DNA of 64,000 nucleotides from Arion vulgaris (GCA_020796225.1 CM036755.1:44868306-44932305); one strand, 5' to 3'; positions 24,300-36,439 are shown, counted from the stretch's first letter. Program-made: numbers and translations. Notes: a model not told the origin generated them from the sequence alone.

Positions 24300-25830
24300 A
24301 TTCACATATATCTACTGTCACAGTCATGCGGATGTCACAGTCACTTAGTTGTCACAATAAACTGTAACAGTCATGTAAATGTCACGGTCATGTAGTTGTC
24401 ACAGTCATGCGGATATCACAGTCACTTAGTTGTCACAATAAACTAACTGTCAGTCATGTAGATGTCATGTAGATGTCACACAGTCATGTAGTTGTGACAG
24501 TCATGTATATGTCACAATCATGTATATGTCACAGTCATGTAGTTGTCACAGTCATGTAGATGTCACAATCATGTAGTTGTCACAGTCATGTAGTTGTCAC
24601 AGTCATATAGTTTTCAGTCATGTAGTTGTCACAATCATTTAGTTGTCACAGTCATGTAGTTGTCACAGTCATGTAGTTGTCACACAGTCATGTAGTTGTC
24701 ACAGTCATGTAGTTGTCACACAGTCATGTAGATGTCACAGTGATGTAATTGTCAGTCATGTAGATGTCACAGTCATGTAAATGTCACAGTCATGTAGTTG
24801 TCACACAGTCATGTAGTTGTTGCAATCATGTAGTTGTTGCAGTCATGTAGTTGTCACAGTCATGTAGTTGTCACAGTCATCTAGTTGTTACAGTCATGTA
24901 GTCACAGTCATGTAGTTGTCACACAGTCATGTAGTTGTCACACTGTCATGTAGTTGTCACAGTCATGTAGTTGTCACAGTCATGTAGTTGTCACAGTCAT
25001 GTAGTTGTCACACAGTCATGTAGTTGTCACAGTCATGTAGATGTCACAGTCATGTAGATGTCACAGTCATGTAGATGCCACAGTCATGTAGTTGTCACAC
25101 AGTCATGTAGTTGTCACACAGTCATGTAGTTGTCACAGTCATGTAGTTGTCACACAGTCATGTATATGTCACAGTCATGTAGTTGTCACAGTCATGTAGT
25201 TGTCACAGTCATTTAGTTGTCACAGTCATGTAGTTGTCACAGTCATGTAGTTGTCACACAGTCATGTAGTTGTCACAGTCATGTAGTTGTCACACAGTCA
25301 TGTAGATGTCACAGTCATGTAGATGTCACAGTCATGTAGTTGTCACAGTCATGCAGTTGTCACAGTCATGTAGATGTCACAGTCATGTAGATGTCACAGT
25401 CATGTAGTTGTCACACAGTCATGTAGTTGTCACAGTCATGTAGTTGTCACACAGTCATGTAGTTGTCACAGTCATGTAGTTGTCACACAGTCATGTAGAT
25501 GTCACAGTCATGTAGATGTCACAGTCATGTAGTTGTCACAGTCATGCAGTTGTCACAGTCATGTAGATGTCACAGTCATGTAGATGTCACAGTCATGTAG
25601 TTGTCACACAGTCATATAGTTGTCACAGTCATGTTGTTGTCACACAGTCATGTAGATGTCACAGTCATGTAGTTGTCACAGTCATGTAGATATCACAGTC
25701 ATGTAGATGTCACAGCCATGTAGATGTCACAGTCATGTAGTTGTCACAGTCATGTAGATGTCACAGTCATGTAGATGTCACAGCCATGTAGTTGTCACAG
25801 TCATGTAGATGTCATGTAGATGTCACACTT
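24300..25830. repeat. 17/19-bp array, about 90 copies
   Basis: The unit gtcatgtagttgtcaca alternates with a two-base-longer form (cacaca) and with gtagatg variants; larger blocks of variants repeat. Confidence 0.96.
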
Positions 25831-25879
25831 TATATTAGTGTCATGGATATATATATATTTGAGAACAAATACTCTTGTA

Positions 25880-25940
25880 TGTTCGTCACATATTTGTCAC
25901 ATATTTGTCACATATTTGTCACATATTTGTCACACATAGA
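25880..25940. repeat. 12-bp array, 5 copies
   Basis: The unit tttgtcacatat repeats directly after the larger array and shares tgtcac with it. Confidence 0.85.
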
Positions 25941-26019
25941 TTATAGATATGAACATTTACTCTTATCTCATGACTATAGACTGTTTGAGTCTTACTTATA
26001 CTAGTGTTTATGTGATTAT

Positions 26020-26190
26020 ATTAGAGTCATAGATGTATATGTGTAGACTCTTGTACGTTAGAGTCATGCATATATTAGCATTATTCACCTTCCTATGTTA
26101 GAGTCATAGATGTATATGTGTAGACTCTTGTAGGCTAGAGTCACGCATATATGAACAGTTACCACCATTATACGTTAGAGTCATACCACA
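26020..26190. repeat. about 77-bp repeat, 2 copies
   Basis: The phrase gttagagtcatagatgtata followed by tgtgtagactcttgta recurs; a third partial copy ends near 26190. Confidence 0.8.
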
Positions 26191-26202
26191 TCATAGACTG
26201 AA

Positions 26203-26462
26203 AGCTGCGATAGTGTAGTGGTTAGTACAATCACTTCTTAGGTGCATGGTCCAGGTTAAATTCCACCATTGGAATGGAATTTTTTTCAACCCTAGTGACT
26301 CTCAGGCCAATGCAGCCTCAAATAGGTACCAGAAAAATCACTGGAAAGTAGAGGAAGCCGGCATGATGTTGACCACATCAACCATCCTGTGCCGACGGTT
26401 AATGAAAAATATGAGCCTAACACCGTATTTCCCAATATATCTCTACGTATGAAACCGGCTTT
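26203..26462 (+). mobile_element. tRNA-headed SINE, family T3, copy 1
   Basis: The head has gatagtgtagtggttagtac and a B-box-like aggttaaattcc. The body has cagcctcaaataggtaccag, the phrase ggcatgatgttgaccacatc, and the end taacaccgtatttcccaata. Related copies: 34462-34720, 60893-61140. Confidence 0.82.
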
Positions 26463-26534
26463 ATTTACTATCATTGAAAACTTATGCTGAACTCATTTTA
26501 CATTGCAGCTTTATTCCTGTTAGATTCATTTATA

Positions 26535-27775
26535 TATGTCCCATGTTGCAGCCATCTATATGTCACATGTTGTGCCATATATATATATATGTATATGTTC
26601 CATCTTGCAGCCATTTATATGTCCCATATTGTACCCATATATATATATATATGTCCCATCTTGCAGCCATCTATATGTCCCATGTTGCAGCCATATATAT
26701 GTCCCATGTTGCAGCCATAAATATGTCCCATCTTGCAGCCATATATATGTCCCATCTTGCAGCCATATATATGTCCCATCTTGCAGCTATCTATGCAAAT
26801 GTTTACCATGTTTCAGTCATATATATATATATATATGTACCATGTTTCAGCTTACTACATGTCCCATACTGCAGCAAATTTTATATCCCATATTGCAACA
26901 TATAATATGCCATAAATGTGTCCCATGTTGCAGCCATCTATGCAAATATGTCCCATGTTGCAGCATACTGTATGCCCCATGTTGCAACATACTATATGTC
27001 CCATGTTGCAGCATACTACATGTCCCATATTGCAGCATATTGTATGTCCCTTGTTGCAGCATACTATATGTCTCATGTTGCAGCATACTGTATGTCCTAT
27101 GTTGCAGCATACTGTATGCCCCATGTTTCAGCTTACTACATGTCCCATATTGCAGCATACTGTATGTCCCATGTTGCAGCATACTGTATGTCCTATGTTG
27201 CAGCATACTGTATGCCCCATGTTTCAGCTTACTACATGTCCCATATTGCAGCATACTGTATGTCCCATGTTGCAGCATACTGTATGTCCCATGTTGCAAC
27301 ATACTATATGTCCCATGTTGCAGCATACTACATGTCCCATGTTGCAGCATACTATATGTCCCATGTTGCAGCCATCTATGCAAATATGTCCCATGTTGCA
27401 GCATACTACATGTCCCATGTTGCAGCATAATGTATGTTCCCCATATTGCAGCATACTACATGTCCCATGTTGCAGCATACTACATGTCCCATGTTGCAGC
27501 ATACTATATGTCCCATGTTGCAGCATATTGTATGTCCCATTTTGCAGCCATCTATGCAAATATGCCCCATATTGCAGCATACTGTATGTCCCATGTTGCA
27601 GCATACTGTATGTCCCATGTTGCAGCATACTATATGTCCCTGTTGCAGCATACTGTATGTCCCATGTTGCAGCATACTGTATGTCCCATGTTGCAGCCAT
27701 CTATACAAATATGTCCCATGTTGCAGCATACTATATGTCCCATGTTGCAGCCAACTATGCAAATATTGAAACACT
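26535..27775. repeat. 24-bp array, about 50 copies
   Basis: The unit gcatactgtatgtcccatgt plus tgca repeats; every few units a longer form with ccatctatgcaaatatgtcc appears, which sets a higher-order period. The first 350 bases are a less regular form with (AT)n runs. Open frames on both strands follow from the 24-base period. Confidence 0.96.
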
Positions 27776-28011
27776 CCAATAGAACCAGTCAGGTCGCTAG
27801 GAAAAGTAATCGAAGATATGAGGTCACTCACCAACTTAGACAGCATATTGGGTATACAAGGGGGCATGGAGACAGATATTAAACAAGAACCAGGAGGTCA
27901 CAAATAGCATTTCTACAGCAGTGTAATCAGTGAAGGTCCAATATCATAAGAATATTCAACTTCAATATGAAAGCAGTTCTTATGTACAAATCACAAACAT
28001 GGAGAATTACA

Positions 28012-28402
28012 AAGTAGATTACCTACATAATACAAGTATTTACTAATAGTATAATAGAGAAGTAGATTACCTACATAATACAAGTATTTACTAATATGTA
28101 GTATAATAGCGAAGTAGATTACCTACATAATACAAGTATTTATTAATAGTATAATAGCGAAGTAGATTACCTACATAATACAAGTATTTATTAATAGTAT
28201 AATAGAGAAGTAGATTACCTACATAATACAAGTATTTACTAATAGTATAATAGAGAAGTAGATTACCTACATAATACAAGTATTTACTAATAGTATAATA
28301 GAGAAGAAGATTACCTACATAATACAAGTATTTACTAATAGTATAATAGAGAAGTAGATTACCTACATAATACAAGTATTTATTAATAGTATAATAGAGA
28401 AG
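28012..28402. repeat. 48-bp array, 8 copies
   Basis: The unit gtagattacctacataatac followed by aagtatttactaatagtata and atagagaa repeats with one four-base insertion near 28096. Confidence 0.95.
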
Positions 28403-28645
28403 CGTCTGGTCGAATGGATTAGAGTGTGGCTTCCATGTGGGAGACCCATGTTCAATTCACAGTAAGGCCAATAATTTTTTTCTGTTGTGGGCATAAATGA
28501 GAAATCCTAACCTGAACAGCTTCGCAGCGACTGCACTAGCTATGCGGCCATTAAATTCCACAGGCTCATATACCCTCCTGTCCTACATCGTTCTAAAAAG
28601 CGATACTACAGCCAGTAACGACAGTTTTGTTTAACTAAATAGTTT
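28403..28645 (+). mobile_element. tRNA-headed SINE, family T4, copy 1
   Basis: The head has gtctggtcgaatggattaga and a B-box-like tgttcaattcaca. The body has aaatcctaacctgaacagct and gcgactgcactagctatgcg. Copy 2 is at 55204-55445. Confidence 0.78.
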
Positions 28646-28674
28646 CATTCTTATTTCTGCATTTGCCTGCTATG

Positions 28675-28815
28675 AATTCAGGCATAGTCAAGGCACCTTG
28701 TGTAGCACTTCTGACTGACTTTTGTGTGAAGGCCTGCTTTCTTTAGTACCAGTGTCCACCGCCATACAGGCGTGCTTTCTCCAACTTCAGAGGTAAATAG
28801 TTGCCTGAAAACGAT
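28675..28815. repeat. dispersed repeat, 'cgccatacaggcgtgc' family
   Basis: The segment from gaattcaggcatagtcaagg to tccaacttcagag recurs at 35705-35835 and in part, reversed, at 55685-55765. Confidence 0.6.
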
Positions 28816-28829
28816 CTTACGCATACATT

Positions 28830-29155
28830 GGCCAAAGGTCATTAGCAATGAGGAATAATGGTGTAGAACCAAGAAAAGAACTGATGAGGAAGAAAGCTGC
28901 AGAAGAAGATGGAGATGGATAGGACAGATGTTGATGAAACCACCCAATAACATTTGCAAGGCATGCACTGAACTGGAATCTACAGGTCGTACAGAAGTGA
29001 GACAGACCAAGAAACACATGAAGAAGAGAACTAGACAAACACAAAATAAATTGGATTTGGTTAGGAAGGTATATAGATGGCTGCCCCAGAGTAGGAATAG
29101 ATGGAGAACTATGATTGATGGCCTATGCTCCCAAGGGAGGCCAAGGACGTAATAT
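28830..29155 (+). mobile_element. non-LTR retrotransposon 3' end
   Basis: Frames code for RRRWRWIGQMLMKPPNN, a Trp-Arg-Trp-Ile-Gly motif followed by TKKHMKKRTRQTQNK and NRWRTMIDGLCSQGRPRT. This order (RWxWxGH-like, then basic, then a W-R-x-x-x-x-G-L-C-S end) is that of many mollusc non-LTR elements. The end is at about 29150. Confidence 0.75.
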
Positions 29156-29269
29156 ATATATTATATCATTATGATATTTTATCCAAATATTTTTACAGGC
29201 ATACTCTGTTGAAGTAAAGCTACAGTTATACTGATAAAATAGTTATCAATATAATATAAGTAAAATGTT

Positions 29270-29462
29270 ACTTAGCCTTCTCAGACCTTGGTATGAAGTG
29301 TCTGTCACTTCACATTTCTAGGTTCTAATGTGGAGGAGGTAGGAGGATCAATTCCTTTCCTCGCATGTGTAACGTTGAGTGTGGGATTGAACACACAACC
29401 CTCTTGTGTCCGAGTCAATAGGTGAACACTTATGCATTATGTTAACCCGTCCCACTAGTTGA
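29270..29462 (-). mobile_element. tRNA-headed SINE, family T5, copy 2
   Basis: Reverse complement of the 12968-13165 type: ggttgtgtgttcaatcccac and cactcaacgtt on the minus strand, with gaagtgacagacacttcata further on. Confidence 0.75.
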
Positions 29463-29483
29463 CAGTATTTCACTATCTTTTTT

Positions 29484-29715
29484 TTTTTAACCCAGATTGG
29501 GACATAGGCCCTCAACCAACTCATGCCAAGTCTTCCTATCTCTAACTATCTCCTACAGCTCCCTCTAGCTCTTTATATTGTTGATCTCTGCCTTCAAATC
29601 CCGTCTTCTCTGCCTCCCCTTCTTTCGCTTTACTTGAGGGTTCCAGAAAAGGACCCTTCTTGTTATATTTCCCTCAGGTTTTCGCAAAGTGTGTCCTATC
29701 CTGCGCCAGCTTCCT
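29484..29715 (-). mobile_element. non-LTR retrotransposon 3' end, antisense
   Basis: The minus strand ends with ttgagggcctatgtcccaat and shows Lys/Glu-rich frames. It is broken by stops. Confidence 0.5.
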
Positions 29716-29809
29716 TTTTTTAACCTCTTGGTTCACTGGAGTTTGTCTTGTACTTAATAATATTTAAAAAAGTTAATTGCATATCCTTTATAGGACTTTG
29801 CAGAATCAA

Positions 29810-30020
29810 CCCCAGCTTTTTAACTCTGTTGTGATTTTTCTAGACATTATTACGTTCAGTAGTTTGCATTGCTTTCTGAATGGGGGATGCCATTATTCTT
29901 TTGTAAAAATCCATGCGAAATAATTTGCAACCAAACTGTACTCAGCGTGATTCGAACTCAGAACGTCGGGTTAATAGACCGAGTCACTATCCCCTAAGCC
30001 ACAGACGTTACCACTTAACA
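29810..30020 (-). mobile_element. tRNA-headed SINE, family T6, copy 1
   Basis: On the minus strand the head has gtctgtggcttaggggatag and a B-box-like gagttcgaatcac. The body has cagtttggttgcaaattatt, shared with 61912-62145. Confidence 0.78.
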
Positions 30021-30214
30021 ATATACAGGATGTAAATGTTAATATTACTACTACATAGTTCAAGTGTTGCTAGAAAATTGATTCTGTTAGTGGTTAACTT
30101 TCTGCCCACATTTTATGAAAGCTTGTCTATAAAGCACAAGTCACTAGATGTCACTTTATTGGAACAAAAATTAAAGTGTATAGAGTACTAGTGTGCTGAA
30201 AGTGGTAATTGAGT

Positions 30215-30620
30215 TGGCTTGGAGTGTACAGCTGACAGTGTGTGTACAGTTGACAACCAGTGCACGGGTGACAGCAAGTGCGTGGCTGGCTGCTAGTGCA
30301 TGGCTGGCAGCTAGTGCATGGCTGGCAGCTAGTGTGCAGCTGGCAGTGAGTGTACAGCTGACAGTGTGTGTACAGTTGACAGTGTGTGTACGGTTGACAA
30401 CCAGTGCATGGCTGACAGCAAGTGTGTGGCTGGCAGCAAGTGTGTGCGGCTGGCAGCTAGTGGATGGCTGGCAACTAGTGCGTGGCTGGCAGCTAGTGGG
30501 TGGCTGGCAGCTAGCGCACGGCTGGCAGCTAGCGCGCGGCTGGCAGCTAGCGTGCGGCTGGCAGTGAGCGCGCGGCTGGCTGCGAGTGTGCGGCTGACTG
30601 TGAGTGTATGGCTGAAAGTG
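30215..30620. repeat. GC-rich 18-bp array, about 22 copies, just before the last syt1 exon
   Basis: The unit gctggcagctagtgcatg changes gradually to gcggctggcagctagcg. It is the only clearly GC-rich stretch in this part of the window, and ends about 175 bases before the acceptor at 30795. Confidence 0.95.
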
Positions 30621-30795
30621 AGCGGAGTGTAAAGTTATCTAAATGACCGAAATATAATGACAAAGAGGAATATTGTAGAATGGTATGCTTACAAAAATCA
30701 CACATTGGAACATTGCAGGACAGTATACTTTATTATATTGTGAGACGGGGACAAAATAATTTGATTAAAACTTATTTTTTGACATTTTTCTACAG

Positions 30796-30981
30796 AAAGT
30801 CACGCTGATCATAACCGTGGTTGATTATGATCGTATTGGCACCTCTGAGCCAATTGGCCGATGTGTTCTCGGCTGCAACTCCTCTGGAACTGAGCTCAGA
30901 CATTGGAGCGACATGCTGGCCAACCCACGTCGCCCAATTGCACAGTGGCACACACTCCAGGAAGTGCCAGAGAAGAGTTAA
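30796..30981 (+). CDS. syt1: syt1 last coding exon: C2B calcium loop 3 and C-terminus
   Basis: The acceptor is ctacag ending at 30795; the frame runs to TAA at 30979-30981. It codes for 61 residues including [20 protein letters not shown], where the two aspartates VVDYD are calcium ligands and the third loop position is Glu (SEPIG), as in other protostome synaptotagmin-1 proteins. Next come the conserved [20 protein letters not shown] and the WHTL motif needed for sorting and endocytosis. The protein ends QEVPEKS. A GC-rich 18-bp array ends about 175 bases upstream. The 3' UTR must follow, but I cannot fix its end. Confidence 0.96.
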   Translation, partial: KVTLIITVVDYDRIGTSEPIGRCVLGCNSSGTELRHWSDMLANPRRPIAQWHTLQEVPEKS

Positions 30982-31384
30982 AGTGGGAAACCAATCCACT
31001 ATTTCTGTATTTTATTCACAAAGTCAGGGACAACAAAAATGGAATTTGAATCCCTTCTGTAAAAATTGAAAGTTACATTTGTTGATAATTATTTTTTTGT
31101 TTAGTCGGGCAGGTTTGTAGTAATTCTGGTCAATTGTGCATTCTTTACATTTTAGTCCATTTTTATTGGTCTTTTTAGTCCATAGAATATTTTCATTATT
31201 TATAGATTGGTTTCTCAATTATAATTATAAAGTGTATCGTTGAAATAGGAAATGTGGGACCTGGTTTCTTTTATCAGATATGAGATACCTCCAGTCAGAA
31301 ATGTTAAACTGAAGTGCATCCATTTGATATCCATCAAGATAAATTAAATGTGCCCCTATATACATCTGTTAAGCTGCTATCTAC

Positions 31385-31620
31385 TGCCATTCACTTATTA
31401 TAAATTGTAAGGTGCCCCATCTGAGAAACTGTATAGTGCCCCCATCTGTTATAATTACAGTGCCCCTATGATAAACATATAATGCCCCCAATCTGATATA
31501 ATTACAGTGACCCAATCTGATAACCATACAGTGCTCCTATGTTAACCTGACAGTGCTCCTCCCCCCCATCTGATAACCTTACAGTACCCCCATCTGATAA
31601 ACTTACAATCTGATCAACTA
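31385..31620. repeat. degenerate repeat of 'cccccatctgataa' type
   Basis: Phrases with acagtgcccc and atctgataa recur about eight times with irregular spacing, in what may be the syt1 3' UTR or just beyond it. Confidence 0.7.
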
Positions 31621-31934
31621 TATAATATAATGTAACAACTCAGATAGCGAATATTCTATAATGACTTGTTTCTTGCGTCCTCCATCAGTTGAATTAATCA
31701 TTTCACTTTATATTACTTTAAGAAGACTTTATAACTAACTCTTCCAGGTCACAAAACATTTATTTAATTCTGACTAGCACACTTCACAATCATTTCTACA
31801 TTTTATGTCTAGAATCAAGTTTAAAACCTGTCTGTTATGTGTCATTTACACCCTACAGGAAAACTTAGAATGTTGACATCATGTTGAATTTGTGTGCTTT
31901 TTATAGCAACAGAAATCAGAAAAAGCAGTCAGTA

Positions 31935-32085
31935 ATTTAACAAGTGATTAATAACTTCCAAAGTAGTCAGTAATTTCAAAAGTAGTCAGTAATTTCAAAT
32001 GGGGTCAGTAATTTCAAAAGTAGTCAGTAATTTCAACAGTAGTCAGTAATTTCAAATGGGGTCAGTAATTTCAAAAGTAGTCTGT
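31935..32085. repeat. 20-bp array, about 7 copies
   Basis: The unit gtcagtaatttcaaaagta repeats, with atgggg variants. Confidence 0.9.
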
Positions 32086-32334
32086 ATCAAGTGCCATGAA
32101 TCTATCATTGCTATTTCCCACACACCCCTCTCTAATAGAAGTCCCTCCAGTTCCTATACTCTAATCGTAAGCACTTTGTGAGTTCTGATTTTTTAACAAG
32201 CTTGTGGGGATGGATATTCTAATCAAATAACATATGAAATATTGGTTGAATTGCTTTCAATTTCACAATGTAGATAGCAATAGAGAGTCTTCCTAGAAAC
32301 ATTAATTACATAACATAACATTAGTGTTTCTTAC

Positions 32335-32595
32335 ATCATCTGAAGAAGATGCTGGAGATGGGTCGGGCATGTGATGCGCATGGAGACTGGCTCTGACATG
32401 AAAAAGGCACTGAGATGGACTCTAAAGGGTAAACGAAAATGTGGAACACCCAAGACAATCTGGAGGAGAACTATAGAGCAAGAACTGAAAGAAATGAATC
32501 ATAACTGGAACACAATACAGAGGAAGGCCATGAATAGAGAAGAATGGTGTGTGTTTGTTGCCCTAAATGTCAAGGGTGTAACAGGCTAAAGAGAG
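32335..32595 (+). mobile_element. non-LTR retrotransposon 3' end
   Basis: It codes for CWRWVGHVMRMETGSDMKKA, KCGTPKTIWRRTIEQELKEM and NREEWCVFVALNVKGVTG, the same order as at 28830-29155 (W-R-W-x-G-H, G-x-P-K-x-W-R-R, then W-x-x-x-V). Confidence 0.78.
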
Positions 32596-32899
32596 AGAGA
32601 GAAAGTGTTTCTTTGCAGACAAATTAACAAGCAGCAAAGAAATAAAGCTCTTTATAGAGAGGTGCGCTGGTCATGTTTACTGGATGATCTGTATTTTTCA
32701 GAGCCATTAATCTTTTCAGCAACCGACCGTGGCACAAATGTATGTACTATCGACTGCGGTGAAGAACAATATTCTAAATGATACTTGCACAACACATGCA
32801 CATCAACTATTTTTTAAATAAACCATTTCAATAATGTAAACAGTTTATTTCATATCTTGTAACAGACAATAATGATCGCATAAATAGTCAAAGTGAATA

Positions 32900-33020
32900 C
32901 GCACTAGTACAATGCTGGTTATGAGTCCTGGATGTGATACACTCTGCTATAGTGCTAGTTATGAGTCCTGGATGTGTATGCGCTCTGATATTGTACTGGT
33001 TATGAGCCCTGGGTGATCAT
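32900..33020. repeat. about 53-bp repeat, 2-3 copies
   Basis: The phrase ctggttatgagtcctggatg followed by tg and a ctctg segment recurs. Confidence 0.75.
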
Positions 33021-33339
33021 TCCTTTACAGGACCAGAATGTTTCTCACCACCAAAACACCCCAGACAAGATTATTCCACCTACAGTAGCAATGCATGAGC
33101 AATGACATAGCACTTTTTGAAGAAACATATACTACCTTCCAGCATAATACATCACACGACAGACAGCAGGTCTAGTTCACTGATTATATCAACAACAGTT
33201 TGCAATATTTACATGACACATCACATTATAATGGCATGGCACATCACATTATAATATATTACTTCAACATTAATCATTTCTTTCAGGATTAGTCCCAGTT
33301 CAATAGGTCACACACACAGATAAATAGCTAGTACCATCT

Positions 33340-33425
33340 GATGTAACCAAAATAGAACTTTAGTTTTAGGTTCAAAAGTTCATACTTCGATTTAAAGAAG
33401 CTTTAATCATCTACCAAATAAACAA
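33340..33425. repeat. dispersed repeat, copy 2 of the 3855-3955 family
   Basis: It shares gatgtaaccaaaatagaact and cgatttaaagaagctttaat with the copies at 3855-3955 and 34035-34115. Confidence 0.55.
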
Positions 33426-33716
33426 AGTTATCAGATTGCATGTTCAAATAACAATAATGTCCAGTTTTTATTCTTTGCACCCGAGATAAAATTAAAAAAA
33501 ACTTATCTTGTACACTATGTGGTAACAGTTAAGGCGGTACAATGTACAATCCTTAGCCTAGATAACCTCTTGTGATACCTTTAACCGGGGTTATGCAATA
33601 TAAAACTGTTTTTAAACATCTGCATTAGAACTGACTAGACGACTGGTTATTGCTTACAAAAACTGGCTTTACTTGACTTCCAACATAATTACCAAACACG
33701 TAATAACAAAGTACTT

Positions 33717-33750
33717 TCCATAGTTTTACCGCAGTCTCACCCTATATCAA
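33717..33750 (-). repeat. single copy of the 39-bp array motif
   Basis: The minus strand reads gatatagggtgagactgcgg then taaaactatgg, close to the unit of the 6529-8536 array and to the inverted pair at 39269-39535. Confidence 0.75.
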
Positions 33751-33954
33751 TATAATCACCATGGATACAAACTTTAGCGAATATAATATATGCTACAGAA
33801 ATTACTCATTTCAAACAAAATCTTCAAGTATGTCAATATTTCAAATAAATATTTTGTCTGAACTTTGACCTGTTTAAATTGTCAGATGTCAATCTGGCAT
33901 TAGTTGTAATATAGATATGTTACTATAAATAGTAGCCTGCAGCCCAAGAAAATA

Positions 33955-34030
33955 GATCCCCCCACCAAGCAAAGAGAGTTGTGGAGAGACATGATCGCCT
34001 ACGCCGGCAGGCATGGCACTTGATTGATTG
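33955..34030 (+). mobile_element. short 3' tip of a non-LTR element
   Basis: It has gagttgtggagagacatgat and cgcctacgccggcaggcat, the same end as the element at 39780-40380 (atccatgatcacctacgccagccga). Confidence 0.65.
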
Positions 34031-34034
34031 ATTA

Positions 34035-34115
34035 GCCTACACTCCCTGATATAACCAATAAACAACTGGCTAGTAAGTTGAAAGGGGTGTGTCTCAGCTT
34101 AAAGAAACTTTAACC
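34035..34115. repeat. dispersed repeat, copy 3 of the 3855-3955 family
   Basis: It shares gcctacactccctgatataa and cagcttaaagaaactttaac. Confidence 0.6.
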
Positions 34116-34461
34116 TCCTAAACACACACACAAAAATGATAACAGTGGAGACGTAGGGGGAGTAACAATGAACATTGTACATTCTGATTGTCAAATGTGT
34201 GTATACATACATAGTATTACATGTTTACACACTCATATACACACATGAGAACATTGTTACGCACAACACTCTGTTATGTGTTTACACACACAGGAACATT
34301 ACACACAGTGATGTTTATATATATATCCATCCCTGAGATGGTATATATATATATATATACACACACAACACTCTATATCTATATTCATGCACAACTCTGT
34401 TTATATCTGTACAAATGGTGGTATTTTTTACATCTGTACAGCGACAAAAACTCTTTAGTGC

Positions 34462-34720
34462 CGCAATACCCTGGTGGTTAGTGTACATGCTTCTTAGTCG
34501 CTGTGTCCAGGTTCAATTCACAGTGGAAGTGATTTCTCACCGTAACTGTTCTAAGATCGACACAGTCTCAACTGGTTACAATATAAACACTGGGAAATAA
34601 AGACTGCTGGTGTGATGTTGACCACATCACCCATCATGTGCCGAACATCAGTGAAAAATATAGGCCCAACACCCTATTATACCTCATGGTTTGAAAAAAG
34701 GTTCTTTTACTTTTTTTTTA
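34462..34720 (+). mobile_element. tRNA-headed SINE, family T3, copy 2
   Basis: The head has accctggtggttagtgtaca and the B-box-like aggttcaattcac. The body has tgatgttgaccacatcaccc and it ends with tttgaaaaaaggttctttta and a T-rich tail. Confidence 0.8.
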
Positions 34721-34734
34721 CAAGAAAGTTGGAA

Positions 34735-35105
34735 CAGAACCTTGCTTGAATTACATAGAGAAACAAAGAACGAAGGGGTTCAGCCACTTGATAAGAATGC
34801 AATCAAACTGCACTATATACAGAGTCTTCTACAACAGAAAATCAGGAAAGAAAGCGAGAGGAAGGCCAGAAAAGATGGTTGGATGGCATAACAGACACGG
34901 GTCAAAAAGTAAAAATATCTATCACCCTAGCCATTAGAGCACTAGAGCAGTACAAAAACAAACAAAAAACAGAAAACCACAACACTCTGGTAAGTGTAAT
35001 GACAAAAGTAGAAAGCAACGACTCAGTATCTATACACATACTTGAAATCCTGCACAAAAACAAAGATCTAATATATTGCTTAAAATTGATTAAAAGATGT
35101 ACTTA
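34735..35105 (+). mobile_element. non-LTR retrotransposon 3' remnant
   Basis: One frame codes for FSHLIRMQSN (G-H-L-I-R-M-like) and KKARGRPEKMVGWHN, typical of the end of such polyproteins; adjacent frames continue after frameshifts. Confidence 0.6.
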
Positions 35106-35690
35106 ATTAACCATTCATTTTATTCTTTATATCTCTCTGTACTTTATCACAACTTGGGCCATCTACTAAAAATTATATTCTTATTTATTAATTTTCATTT
35201 TTTCTCCGTTCATTTTCAAGTTTTGCAGTTTAGACTTTGCTGCTAATTATTGTATACAGAATCTCCAGTAGTTATGTAGTTTCTTGATAAAACATGTTCA
35301 ATGTTACTTGTATATTGTTGATGGCAAAGTTTGGTATGAATTAGATATGTAAAAGTTGGCATAGATCAGCACTGACAACCTTCGTCATGACTAATCAGAT
35401 CTGATAACATGCTACAGTAAGTACAACTCTGTAGATGTGGGACAATAAAATGGGATTTTTGTTTTTAAAAAAAAACCTTATCATTGACCTATCTGTACAA
35501 ACTGGTGTCTTATTGAAGAATATTCTGCCAGTTACCACCTACCAGGCATTGGGTTAGGACTGGCAACCCAAATCTATAAATATGACTCTGTTACATAGTC
35601 TGTAAAAAAAACTTTTGTAGTTTTACAAACATTTTCAGTACTATCTTCCATCAGGAAAGCAAAGTTGGAAAAATGAATATAAATATTAGT
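35105..35690. other. AT-rich intergenic DNA, no feature seen
   Basis: About 590 bases with no coding, SINE or array that I can support. Confidence 0.6.
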
Positions 35691-35704
35691 GATTCTTCTT
35701 CTTG

Positions 35705-35835
35705 TGTTTGCCCACTATGAATTCAGCCGTAGCCAAGGTAGAATGACGTTTCTGAATGATTTTTGCATGAAGATCTGTTTTCCTTATTATCAGTGTCCCC
35801 CGCCATACAGGTGTGCCTTCTCCTACTTCAGAAGT
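35705..35835. repeat. dispersed repeat, copy 2 of the 28675-28815 family
   Basis: It shares atgaattcagccgtagccaa, ccccgccatacaggtgtgcc and cctacttcagaag. Confidence 0.6.
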
Positions 35836-35949
35836 TAATGATAAGTCGTGGTCGTATCTTAAATTGGAAATGGAAAGAAATATGAAAAAAGAAGGTATTT
35901 CGAAAAATTTCAAACTTGTAGTAGCGTCAGCCTAATTATATTTATCCCA

Positions 35950-36078
35950 TAGTAGAATTTTTTCAACCTCAAATAGCTCTTAGGTTGACCCAGCCTCAAA
36001 AAGCTCTCAGGTCAACCTAGCCTCAATCGGGCACCAGGACAACTCTGAGAAGTAAGGCGGCTTGCAGGATGTTGACCC
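35950..36078 (+). mobile_element. SINE body fragment, family T3
   Basis: It has ttaggttgacccagcctcaa and, after a local duplication, ggtcaacctagcctcaatcg and gcaccaggacaactctgaga; the head is missing. Confidence 0.6.
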
Positions 36079-36094
36079 CATAATTTTCTGTTGG

Positions 36095-36335
36095 TTGAAA
36101 AGAAAAAATGCCCAAAGGTGAACGATTTACTTCATTGCACCACGTTTCCTCATATGGCTCCATCCATGTTGAAAGAAATGGCATGCCATCTGCGCGAGTG
36201 TTACACAAACTCTGTAGCTCCAGAAACAATCCTAATGATCTCATGAAAAATGCACATGTGACCCGGCCCCAGATTCGAGACCACAACCTTCAAATTGATA
36301 GACAAACATCTTAACCGATTCACCATAGAGATCCA
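36095..36335 (-). mobile_element. tRNA-headed SINE, family T1, copy 3
   Basis: Minus-strand head tctatggtgaatcggttaag with the B-box-like ggtctcgaatctgg; body with gatcattaggattgtttctg and tggcatgccatttctttcaa. Confidence 0.78.
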
Positions 36336-36439
36336 CTCATAAGTATACGGGTCTCGTATAAAAGTACATGCTAGCTAACTCTGCTAACTAGACACTCAAA
36401 ATAAAGCCATGATAAGTAGAATCACTCTAGCACACCTCC

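Noticed and set aside
24300..25830. A regularly spaced array that could suggest a CRISPR locus
   Set aside because: Units are contiguous with no unique spacers, and the DNA is animal nuclear.
26536..27882. Frames of up to 448 codons on both strands
   Set aside because: They are the 24-base array; all frames are open because the unit lacks stops and has a length divisible by three.
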